Shown here: positions 51,796-59,397 of the stretch, piece by piece
Numbering within the stretch: position 1 is the first letter of the stretch
Layout: each line of letters starts with the position of its first letter
Position numbers and translations under genes: made by a program
Assembly: GCF_001279775.1 (NCBI RefSeq)
Contig: NZ_LGDG01000052.1
Location: 1 to 64,000 of the forward strand
Origin: Streptomyces sp. MMG1533
GTDB taxonomy: Bacteria; Actinomycetota; Actinomycetes; Streptomycetales; Streptomycetaceae
Direction of reading: 5' to 3'
DNA length: 64,000 bases
The notes under the pieces: generated by a model
The model's input: the letters and a program-made list of their open reading frames with translations, nothing else
Databases searched by the model: none
Told to the model about the DNA's origin: nothing

Positions 51796-53070
51796 TCAGG
51801 CGTCCTCGGACACCGGGGCGAGCTTCTTGCTCTTGTCGAAGTTCACGACGTCGGCCAGCGTGCCGCCCAGGATGGCAGCGCGGTCCTCGTCGGACACCGT
51901 GTCGTCGAAGTTGTACGCGATGCAGTCGGCGCTGCTGCGGAAGGTGCCCTCGGCATGGGGGTAGTCGTTGCCCCACATGATCGTCGACACGCCTGTGATG
52001 TGGCGGGCCTTGACGGCGGTGGGGTCGTCCGCGAACTGGACGTGGATCTGGCGCTGGATGTACTCGCTGGGCTTGAGGGGGTAGGGCCACTTCTCGTTGA
52101 CGGTGAACAGCCGCCCCATGGCCGGCTGCTCCTTCGGCGAGCGGTTGTCGTCCCAGAAGCCGAGCCACCAGTCGGGGTCCTGGCCGATACCGGTCCTGAA
52201 GGACTTGTCCATGAAGCCCATGTAGGAGACCAGCCAGCCGGCGCTGAACTCGATCAGGTTGAAGTGAAGGTTCGGGTACCGCTCGCAGACACCGCCACCG
52301 ACGAGGTCGGCGATGATGCGCTGCGGGTTCGCGAACCCGGCCGCGGAATTCTGCAGCCGGCCCGACACCATGTCGTCGGTCAACTGGCCCTTGCCCATGT
52401 TGACGGCCGTCATCATGCTCCGGACGGTCATCGCCGTCTCCGAAGTGTCTTCCTTGGTCTTCACCCCGCCGGTGGCGACGTGGATGAACACCGGCATCCC
52501 GTTCGCCTGGGCGGCCGCCCACACCGGGTCGTACATGCGAGAGGCATACGGCACGGGCGGGGTCTCCGGAATCAGGATCGCTCCCAGCCCGAGGCGCGCG
52601 CACCGCTCGATCTCGGCGACGGCTTCGGGGATGTCCGTGACGGGGATCGCCGCTGTCGGGCGCAGCCGGTCCTTGTACTGGAGGAACCGTTCGGCGATGT
52701 AGTCGTTCCACACGCGTGCGTGTGCCATCGACAATTCGTGGTCGTCGGTGAAGAGCACGAACAGTGACAGGTTGGGGAACATCACCGAGGCGTCGACGCC
52801 GTCGAGGTTCATGTCCCGGATGATGTGCTCCGGTTCGCCGTCCGGGGTCTCCCCGCCGAACTGCCGGTACTTGGAGATTGTCCAGCCGTCGTACCCGATC
52901 GTGTGCAGCTTCTTGAACTCGGTGTGCCCGCCCTCCACGATCGGCTCCTCGAGTGTGAACTCCTCTTCCCAGAGGGCCCGCTCGCGAAGCTGCTTGGGCA
53001 GCCGGGTCTTGAAGAGATCGACAGGCTCGATGATGTGTGAATCGCCTGATACGACAAACTCTTTGAACAC
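51796..53070 (-). CDS. amidohydrolase-2 family metal-dependent hydrolase or decarboxylase
   Basis: This 424-residue TIM-barrel enzyme is related to aminocarboxymuconate-semialdehyde and gamma-resorcylate decarboxylases. VVSGDSHIIEP carries the first metal ligands (DSH), VFIHVATGG the third His, and IMWGNDYPHAEGTF the metal Asp and active-site His. SRMYDPVWAAAQANGMPV is also typical. The GTG start at 53070 has AGAGG upstream. A consensus promoter precedes it. It probably decarboxylates or hydrolyses an aromatic acid in the cytoplasm. Confidence 0.85.
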   Translation of the reverse strand: MFKEFVVSGDSHIIEPVDLFKTRLPKQLRERALWEEEFTLEEPIVEGGHTEFKKLHTIGYDGWTISKYRQFGGETPDGEPEHIIRDMNLDGVDASVMFPNLSLFVLFTDDHELSMAHARVWNDYIAERFLQYKDRLRPTAAIPVTDIPEAVAEIERCARLGLGAILIPETPPVPYASRMYDPVWAAAQANGMPVFIHVATGGVKTKEDTSETAMTVRSMMTAVNMGKGQLTDDMVSGRLQNSAAGFANPQRIIADLVGGGVCERYPNLHFNLIEFSAGWLVSYMGFMDKSFRTGIGQDPDWWLGFWDDNRSPKEQPAMGRLFTVNEKWPYPLKPSEYIQRQIHVQFADDPTAVKARHITGVSTIMWGNDYPHAEGTFRSSADCIAYNFDDTVSDEDRAAILGGTLADVVNFDKSKKLAPVSEDA

Positions 53071-53131
53071 AGGGAGTACCTCTTTCCGAACCTCGTCGTT
53101 CGTTCCAGAACCCGCCCCCGGGTGATTGGTG

Positions 53132-53160
53132 AAGTTACCTGTACCGCGCGGTCTAGTCAA
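53132..53160 (-). promoter_or_regulatory. canonical sigma-70-type promoter
   Basis: On the minus strand TTGACT (53155-53160) and TAACTT (53132-53137) are spaced by exactly 17 nt. The transcript would have a leader of about 55 nt before the amidohydrolase start. Confidence 0.75.
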
Positions 53161-53615
53161 CGATTCAGTGCATCCAATCCCTCAAGTGCCCCAGGTGACA
53201 GCTCGGTGCGGCCGGTCCGGTTCGACTCGCCCGGCGGGTCGCTGGTAGGCGGGTTCTCGGAGTCGTACGGGATGTGATCCTGGCCGACGTGGCCTCTGAA
53301 GTCGCCCCTGTGTAAGGGGCATCCTGTTTGTGGATGTCGACGGGGGAGTGCGTTGATCGCGCGCGCCCGCACGCTCGATCGGCGCCCGGAGCTGACGTCG
53401 AGGGCAACGTGGCGGTGCTGCCAGATCATTCCGCCTCTAGTGAATCAGTGCACTGAAAGTCGCGCCTCGGTCAGGCCGACACTCGGATGCCGCATCGGCA
53501 GGAACGCCGCGATGCCGGTGCGGGAAATTCGGTGATCGGCCGGCTGTCCAGGCATGCGGCAGCATGAGGGAGCGTCGATTACCGATGCCCCCCTTGACTT
53601 CGGCAGGATGGGATC
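53161..53615. other. intergenic with possible gene remnants
   Basis: Two minus-strand stretches look partly coding: about 53160-53290 (HIPYDSENPPTSDPPGESNR, ending ELSPGALEGLDALNR) and about 53446-53540 (ISRTGIAAFLPMRHPSVGLT). Neither has a convincing start. A GCCCCT/AGGGGC hairpin lies near 53306-53322. A CAGGAT -10 at 53604-53609 suggests leaderless expression of the next gene. Confidence 0.4.
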
Positions 53616-54152
53616 ATGACCGAGATCCGCACCCCCCGCCTCATCCTCCGTCGCTGGCATGACGACGACCTGGCGCCCATGGCGGAGATCAACGCGGACC
53701 CGCGGGTCATGCACTGGGTCGACGACGGCTCGGTCTGCGACTTGGAGGCCACGGCCGAGGCCATCGAGCAGTGGGAGGAGGAGTGGGACGAGGAAGGCTT
53801 CGGCCTCTTTGCCGTCGAGTTGCTGGCCTCGGGTGAACTGGCCGGCTTCACCGGCCTGTCCGTCCCCGACTTCCTGCCGGAGGTGGCGCCGTACGCCGTG
53901 GCGATCAGCTGGCGACTCGGCTCACAGTTCTGGGGCCAGGGGTACGCCTCCGAAGCAGCCCACGCCACGCTTGAGTTCGCGCTCCAGGACCGTGGCCTCG
54001 ACCGCGTCATCAGTATCAGCCGGGTGGGTGACGACGCCTCCGAGAATGTCATCCGCAAGCTCGGCATGGTGCTGGAGCGCGAGACCGAACATCCGGTGTT
54101 CGGCTTTCCGCTGCGAGTTCACACCATTGATCTCACGGAGTTTCATGGGTGA
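53616..54152 (+). CDS. GNAT acetyltransferase, RimJ/RimL-like
   Basis: This 178-residue enzyme has the RimJ/RimL-type GNAT pattern: RTPRLILRRWHDDDLAPMAEI at the start, VAISWRLGSQFWGQGYASEA with the acetyl-CoA loop QGYAS, and ENVIRKLGMVLERE near the end. It may acetylate a ribosomal protein N-terminus, an amino acid or an antibiotic; nothing in the context decides. Translation is probably leaderless. Confidence 0.85.
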   Translation: MTEIRTPRLILRRWHDDDLAPMAEINADPRVMHWVDDGSVCDLEATAEAIEQWEEEWDEEGFGLFAVELLASGELAGFTGLSVPDFLPEVAPYAVAISWRLGSQFWGQGYASEAAHATLEFALQDRGLDRVISISRVGDDASENVIRKLGMVLERETEHPVFGFPLRVHTIDLTEFHG

Positions 54153-54208
54153 TATCGGCCGTGCATCCTGAAGCCGGTGTCGAGTCTCGGTTGAGGTGCG
54201 GATTTCCT

Positions 54209-55372
54209 CTACTCGCCCTGGGCGCGGTTCGGTCGCGCGCCGGGTCCGGAGGCGTACTGCCTGAACGCCCACTGCATTTTCGGTTCCATGACGAACCGGA
54301 AGACCTGCTGGACTGGGGGAGTGCACAGGACGGTCGCGATGACGGCGGCGACGGCGGTGGCGGTGATCTCACCGAGTGGCCCGTGGACCCAGTCGGGCTC
54401 GTACCAGCCCCAGAACTTCGCCCCCTGGGCGAAGAAGCCGTGCAACAGGTAGGCGTACAGCGTGCCCGCGCCCAGCGCGGTGAACCACATCCGCCGCCGG
54501 GGGACCCAGGCGAGGAAACAGGCGGTCAGGAGCAGCGAGCAGGCGAAGAGGGTCAGGGTCATCACGGGCCCGTACCAACCGGGTGCGCCGAGTTCCTCGG
54601 CGCCGTCGCGGTGGAAGAACCAGTCGCCGCTCCTTCGCGGAACGGCCCAGTACGCCACGGCCAGTGCGCAGGCGAACACGGGCACGGCCAGGATGCGCAC
54701 CTCTCGGCGGCGCAGCAGCTGGAAGTGCTCCGGCTTCAGGTACAGGCCCAGCACGAAGAACGGCAGATACTGCAGGGTCCGCTGCAGGGCGAGATCGTTG
54801 CCGATGGACGGCGTGACCGTCGCCGGCACCGCGAGAGCAAGCGCGAGCAGCATCGGCCACCGCACGAACCGCCACAGCGGGGTGGTCAGCCGCCAGATGA
54901 ACAGCGCCGCCAAGAACCACGTCAGGTACAGGGGACCCAGCAGGCTGATGGGGCGCTCCGGCACCTGGTCGGTCCACCGGGTGTAGAGGGTGTACGCCGT
55001 TTCGAAGACGACGTAGGGCACGGCCACCCCGGTCACCAGGCGTTTGAGTCGTTCGGCACTCCAGTCGAAACCGCGCGAGAAGTAACCGGAGACGACGATG
55101 AACGTCGGCATGTGGAAGGCGTAGACGATCATGTAAAGCGCGGTGACGGCCCGGCTGCCGGAACGCAGCGGCTCCCAGGCGTGACCCACCGCCACCAGCA
55201 CGATCGCCAGGTACTTTGCGTTGTCGAAGAAGGCGTCGCGTTCCCTCGTGCGCCCGGGTGCGGTCCGTACCGCAGACGCCGTCCCGGGCGCCGCCCCGCT
55301 GTCGGCCGTCGTCTCCGTCTGTGACTGCGCCGTCGCATGGGCGTGTGCGGCTTGCGTGGTTTCGCTCACCAC
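54209..55372 (-). CDS. membrane acyltransferase (acyltransferase-3 type), copy 2
   Basis: This 387-residue membrane protein is a paralog of 16153-17316 with the same length and the same blocks: RDAFFDNAKYLAIVLVA, the helix-1 His in VGHAWEPLRSGSR, SGYFSRGFDWS and LTWFLAALFIWRLTTPLW. The N-terminal 45 residues and the last 15 differ most. It should transfer an acyl group to a glycan or metabolite at the membrane. It lies in the same orientation as copy 1, some 38 kb away, and the first 50 or so nt upstream are also conserved. Confidence 0.85.
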   Translation of the reverse strand: MVSETTQAAHAHATAQSQTETTADSGAAPGTASAVRTAPGRTRERDAFFDNAKYLAIVLVAVGHAWEPLRSGSRAVTALYMIVYAFHMPTFIVVSGYFSRGFDWSAERLKRLVTGVAVPYVVFETAYTLYTRWTDQVPERPISLLGPLYLTWFLAALFIWRLTTPLWRFVRWPMLLALALAVPATVTPSIGNDLALQRTLQYLPFFVLGLYLKPEHFQLLRRREVRILAVPVFACALAVAYWAVPRRSGDWFFHRDGAEELGAPGWYGPVMTLTLFACSLLLTACFLAWVPRRRMWFTALGAGTLYAYLLHGFFAQGAKFWGWYEPDWVHGPLGEITATAVAAVIATVLCTPPVQQVFRFVMEPKMQWAFRQYASGPGARPNRAQGE

Positions 55373-55480
55373 ACCGCCCGCACATCACATGTGGAACGCG
55401 CACGGAAAGGTACGCGTCTTACTGAAGTGATGGATGTGGCGTGGGCCTGAGACATCCCGGCCGCCTCACCACTTCCGGGC
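55373..55480 (-). repeat. conserved upstream region shared by both acyltransferase genes
   Basis: TACGCGTCTTACTGAAGTG near 55411-55429 recurs at 17355-17373, and CTCACCACTTC recurs at 55465-55475 and 17409-17419. The two blocks keep nearly the same spacing before each copy, so promoter and gene were duplicated together. GAAGTG and CACTTC could form an inverted operator. Confidence 0.7.
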
Positions 55481-55533
55481 GACGCAAACCCCTTCGGTCG
55501 AAGGTGTTGCGCGATTCGCAGGGAACGGACGAG

Positions 55534-56817
55534 TCAAGCTCGCCCGTGTGCCTCCTGCGAGCGTCGTGACAGGGAGTCGATGACCACTGCGGCGAAGAGC
55601 ACTCCGCCGGTGATGATGAACTGGACGGCGGTGGGGGTGTCCGTGATCGCCATGCCTGAGGCGATCGACTGGATGACCAGGATGCCCAGCACCGCGTTCC
55701 AGGTCGTACCGCGTCCTCCGAACAGGCTGGCGCCACCGATGACCGCTGCGGCGATGGCATTGAGCAGCAGGACGCCGGAGCCCGAGTTCTGGCTCACCGA
55801 GGTGATGCGTGAGGCCAGGAACAGACCCCCGACCGCGGCCATGGTGCCCGAGACCGCAAGCACCGCGGTCTGCACCCGCGTCACACTGAGGCTGGCGCGA
55901 CGGGCCGCCTCGACCCCGCTGCCCAGGGCGTAGACCTGCCGCCCGTAGTGCGTGCGGCGCAGAACGATGTCGAGGCCGGCCACGAGCACGAGGAAGATCA
56001 GGAGGGCGAGCGGCAGACCCTGGAAGCGGTTGAGCAGATACGCGGCGGTGAACGCGATCACCGCGAGAGCTCCCGTGCGCAACAAGATCCCCCGGAGTGA
56101 GCGGTGCGGTATGCCGACGGCCTGCCGCCGGCGTCTGTCCTGGTATGACACGACGAAGACCACGCCCGCTGCGACCGCCGCCAGGCCGTAGGCGGCGGCG
56201 TCATTGGTGAGGTAATAGCTGGTCAGCTTCGCTACGAGCCCGTTCTCGTCGAGGTTGATGGTGCCGCTGGTACCGAGGATGGCGAGCATGATGCCGTTCC
56301 AGGCGAGCAGCCCCGCGAGCGTGACGACGAACGCCGGCACCCGGGTCCTGGCGAAGGAGAAGCCCTGGACGGCTCCCGTCACGGTGCCCGCGAGCACCGC
56401 GACGACGAGGGCGAGCCATTCCGGCACGCCGTTCTTCACGTTCAGCACGGCAAAGACAGCCGCCGCGAGGCCGCTGATCGAGCCGACCGACAGATCGAGT
56501 TCACCGAGCAGCAGTACGAAGACGATGCCGACCGCGATCAGCCCCGTGCCCACGATGTCCACGCTGAGATTGGACAGGTTCCGGGGCGAGAGGAAGTTCT
56601 CGTTGAGGGCCTGGAAGATCACCCAGACCGTGGCGAGGACGAGGACGACAGGGAGGGAGCCCAGTTCGCCGGCGCTCAGCTTGCGCCGGAAGGCGGCGAC
56701 CCAGCCTTCCATCGCATGGACGACGGTCTGCCCGCGGCGCTGCTGAGGGGGCTTGGCGGTGGGCGCGGCGGGTTGGGGCTGGGGTTTGTCCGCCATGTTG
56801 TGCATCCGTTTCACCAT
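55534..56817 (-). CDS. pentose-type ABC importer permease (XylH/RbsC-like)
   Basis: This 427-residue permease of the ribose/xylose type has about ten membrane helices. Conserved stretches are AVGIVFVLLLGELDLSVGSI, VVTLAGLLAWNGIMLAILGTSG and GRQVYALGSGVEAARRASLSV, with VLLLNAIAAAVIGGASLFGGRGT near the end. The start codon overlaps the ATPase stop by 7 nt (ATGGTGA). Two further in-frame ATGs follow within 8 codons. It imports a monosaccharide with the two genes upstream. Confidence 0.88.
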   Translation of the reverse strand: MVKRMHNMADKPQPQPAAPTAKPPQQRRGQTVVHAMEGWVAAFRRKLSAGELGSLPVVLVLATVWVIFQALNENFLSPRNLSNLSVDIVGTGLIAVGIVFVLLLGELDLSVGSISGLAAAVFAVLNVKNGVPEWLALVVAVLAGTVTGAVQGFSFARTRVPAFVVTLAGLLAWNGIMLAILGTSGTINLDENGLVAKLTSYYLTNDAAAYGLAAVAAGVVFVVSYQDRRRRQAVGIPHRSLRGILLRTGALAVIAFTAAYLLNRFQGLPLALLIFLVLVAGLDIVLRRTHYGRQVYALGSGVEAARRASLSVTRVQTAVLAVSGTMAAVGGLFLASRITSVSQNSGSGVLLLNAIAAAVIGGASLFGGRGTTWNAVLGILVIQSIASGMAITDTPTAVQFIITGGVLFAAVVIDSLSRRSQEAHGRA

Positions 56818-57584
56818 CCCGCCTCCCGGTGGGCCATCCGGCGAGGCACGTTCTCGGCGGCGCCGGTGATGGAGGAGATGATCTGTTCCTGAGAGACGGT
56901 GTTCACGTCGAAGAAGCCGTTGTTGCGGCCGAGCCGCAGGACGGCGGCGCGGTCCGCGAGAGCTTTGACGTCGCCCATGTTGTGGCTGATGAGCAGTACC
57001 CCCAGGCCGCGGTCGCGCAACCGGTCGACCAGGTCCAGGACCTCGGTGGTCTGGTCGAATCCCAGCGCTGCGGTCGGCTCGTCCAGGAGGAGGAGCCGCG
57101 GGTCACCGAGGAGCGAGCGAGCGATGGCGACCGTCTGTCGCTGACCGCTGGACAGTGAGACGACGGGGACGCGGAGATCGGGGATTCCCCTGGTCAGGCG
57201 CTCCAGCAGATGCCTGGTGCGGCGCTCCATCTCCACCTCGTCGAGGAACCCGAACCTGCGGATCTCCCGTCCGAGGTACAGGTTGCCGACGACATCGAGG
57301 TTTCCGCAGAGGGCGAGGTCCTGGTAGACGGTGGCGATGCCGAGGTCCCGGGCGTTGTGGGGTCGCTTGATGTGTACCGTCCGGCCCTCCCACTTCATGA
57401 CCCCCTTGTCCGCGGGGGTCACTCCGGAGATCGCCTTGACCAGGGTGGATTTGCCGGCCCCGTTGTCGCCCAGAAGAGCGACGACCTCCCCGGCGCGAAT
57501 CTCCAGCTCGATGTCCGTGAGCACGTCGACGACGCCGAAGCGTTTGCACACACCGTGCAGCGCCAGCAGGGGGGGAGTCGGCAC
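56811..57584 (-). CDS. sugar ABC importer ATPase, single domain
   Basis: This ATPase of about 257 residues has Walker A GDNGAGKST, the Q-loop in VYQDLALC, signature LSSGQRQ and Walker B LLLLDEP followed by H in ISHNMGD. Monosaccharide importers usually have a fused double ATPase, whereas this has one domain and must act as a homodimer. GTG 57584 is preferred because AAGGAG lies 9 nt upstream; the ATG at 57593 touches that ribosome site. It overlaps the permease gene. Confidence 0.85.
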   Translation of the reverse strand: MPTPPLLALHGVCKRFGVVDVLTDIELEIRAGEVVALLGDNGAGKSTLVKAISGVTPADKGVMKWEGRTVHIKRPHNARDLGIATVYQDLALCGNLDVVGNLYLGREIRRFGFLDEVEMERRTRHLLERLTRGIPDLRVPVVSLSSGQRQTVAIARSLLGDPRLLLLDEPTAALGFDQTTEVLDLVDRLRDRGLGVLLISHNMGDVKALADRAAVLRLGRNNGFFDVNTVSQEQIISSITGAAENVPRRMAHREAGW

Positions 57585-57606
57585 GGAGAACATCTCCTTC
57601 CCGGAG

Positions 57607-57662
57607 CCTGAAGTCCAGGGCCTGAAGTGCAGGGCCTGAAGTGCAGGGCCTGAAGTCCGGAG
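57607..57662 (-). repeat. four tandem 14-nt repeats inside the ABC operon
   Basis: CCTGAAGTSCAGGG-type units occur at 57607, 57621, 57635 and 57649 (middle two identical), followed by a palindromic CCGGAGCTCCGG. They fill the gap between the binding-protein stop and the ATPase start and could form a partial terminator that lowers downstream expression. Confidence 0.85.
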
Positions 57663-57709
57663 CCCGGAGCTCCGGAGTCCGGAGCCCGGACCCGGTGGGA
57701 GCCGGACTG

Positions 57710-58798
57710 TCAGGTCAGCCCGGCCTTGTCGCAGGCGGCCTTGAGGGGGGAGGTACAGATCTGTTGGACCGTGTACACGCCGTCCTTCACCAGGGTGTCC
57801 TTGATGGAGTCGACGGTCACGGACACGGGGGTGAGCATGACGGCCGGAACCGTCTCACCACTGCGGGTCCTCACCTTGTCCGCGGCAACCCGGTCGAAGT
57901 TCTCGCCGCGAACCGCGGCCACGGCCAGGGCGGCTCCGGCGGACGCCTCGGGTGCGAAGGGCTTGTACACGGTCATGTACTGATCGCCGCCGACGATGCG
58001 CCGTACTGCTCCGAGTTCGGCGTCCTGCCCGGTGACCGGGGGCAGTGGGTCGACCTTGTTGGCTTTGAGGGCAGTGATGCTGCCGGCGGCGAGACCGTCG
58101 TTGGCGGCGTAGACCCCGTCGATGTTGTCGACGCCGAGGGCCGCGATGGCGCCGGACATGTTCATGTTCGCGGCCTCCGTCCTCCACTGGAGCGTGGCGT
58201 ACTCTTTGCCGATCTTCACTCTCCCCTTGAGCACGGACAGTGCGCCCTTCTTGAACGAGGCCGCGTTGGGGTCGCTGGGATCGCCGTTCATCATGACGAT
58301 CTGGGCGCCGCGCGCACCGTCACCCATGGCGTTGAGGAGTGCCCTGCCCTGGAGCCTGCCGACTTCCTCGCCGTCGTAGGACACGTACGCCGAGATCGGG
58401 CCCTCGGCGAGACGGTCGTAGGAGATGACCGGGATGTCTGCCTCGGCGGCCTTCCTGACCGCGGCGCCGAGTGACTTGGCGTCAACGGCCACGAGCACGA
58501 TGGCGTCGACACCCTTGGTGATCATCGAGTCCATCTGTTCCTGTTGGATGGCCACATCGCCCTTGGCGTTGGTGTGCTCGACCGTGCACTCGTCGCACAG
58601 TTCCTCGATCTTCTTTTCGAGCAGAGGTCTGTCCTGCGTCTCCCACCGGGCCGTGGTGGCGTCCGGCAGCAGCAGTCCGATGCTCGGTGCGTCGCCCCCG
58701 TCGGCGTCCTTTTCGGCGCCGGGCCCGCAGGCCGCGAGGGCGACGGCTGTGGACACGGCGGTCATGGCGAGGGCAGCGTCCCGTGTGCAGGCCTTCAT
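57710..58798 (-). CDS. sugar-binding lipoprotein of the ABC importer (XylF-like)
   Basis: This 362-residue type I periplasmic-binding-protein relative is anchored outside the membrane through Cys24 (VALAAC). The fold is that of xylose/galactose-binding proteins: SIGLLLPDATTARWETQDRP, VDAIVLVAVDAKSLG, ISYDRLAEGPISAYVSYDG and YAANDGLAAGSITAL. AAAGGAGGT lies 7 nt before the ATG. First gene of the importer operon. It has a close paralog at 61932-63014. Confidence 0.9.
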   Translation of the reverse strand: MKACTRDAALAMTAVSTAVALAACGPGAEKDADGGDAPSIGLLLPDATTARWETQDRPLLEKKIEELCDECTVEHTNAKGDVAIQQEQMDSMITKGVDAIVLVAVDAKSLGAAVRKAAEADIPVISYDRLAEGPISAYVSYDGEEVGRLQGRALLNAMGDGARGAQIVMMNGDPSDPNAASFKKGALSVLKGRVKIGKEYATLQWRTEAANMNMSGAIAALGVDNIDGVYAANDGLAAGSITALKANKVDPLPPVTGQDAELGAVRRIVGGDQYMTVYKPFAPEASAGAALAVAAVRGENFDRVAADKVRTRSGETVPAVMLTPVSVTVDSIKDTLVKDGVYTVQQICTSPLKAACDKAGLT

Positions 58799-59397
58799 GC
58801 CGGGGACCTCCTTTGTCGGCTACCCGTGACCGGTCTTCGCCGGGCGTGAGGTCCAACGGCTGTGCCAACCCGCCTTCGCCGGGTGGTTGGCGGCCGGTTC
58901 ACGGAGGACCGGCGGTGCCGTGCGCGCGTGACGCGGCGTGAAGGATCCGGGTGAGGTCGGCCGGGCCGTACCGGCAGTCGCGAAGCCGGGCGCACCGGCG
59001 TGGCGGGGCCTCCGCCCGACCGCTCCGGCATCGGCGGTCGGCGGGCTTTCGCGATGCCACAGCCGAACGTCGGCCTGGAACGCACCGCGTGGAAGTAGCA
59101 AGTCGACCACGTCGTCAGTGTGGCACCGGGGGCGCTGATCTGCGAACGCGCCGACTCCGACCAGGGTTCGGGCCGGGCTCCCCGCGCTCGTCATCGTGCA
59201 ATGGACCCGGTCGCCCCTCGGCCGGCCTGTCACCGTGCCGCGGCCGGGCGGTCCGCGGCGTTGCCGTCCGATTCGCCGTCGGCAGCCGCAGAAGTGGATC
59301 TGTCCGTTTGGTTCGCATATGAGATTCTAGTGAGTGGGTGCTTGGCTCCCCCCAGCGCGTCGGCACCTGCGGCAGGGACGGGAGGTACGTTGCGGAC
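58799..59397. other. divergent intergenic region of 600 nt
   Basis: This gap separates the two sugar-binding modules. It holds no convincing gene. Near 59310-59335 an AT-rich patch has TTCGCATATGAGA, and on the minus strand TAGAAT 5 nt before ATG (59314-59327), a leaderless-type start whose reading frame soon becomes Arg/Pro-rich. TACGTT at 59386-59391 is the likely -10 for the phosphatase gene, 6 nt before its ATG. Confidence 0.45.

Noticed and set aside
59115..59327. Minus-strand small gene with leaderless-type TAGAAT-ATG
   Set aside because: The product becomes Arg/Pro-rich after about 15 residues and shows no domain; kept only as a note on the intergenic region.
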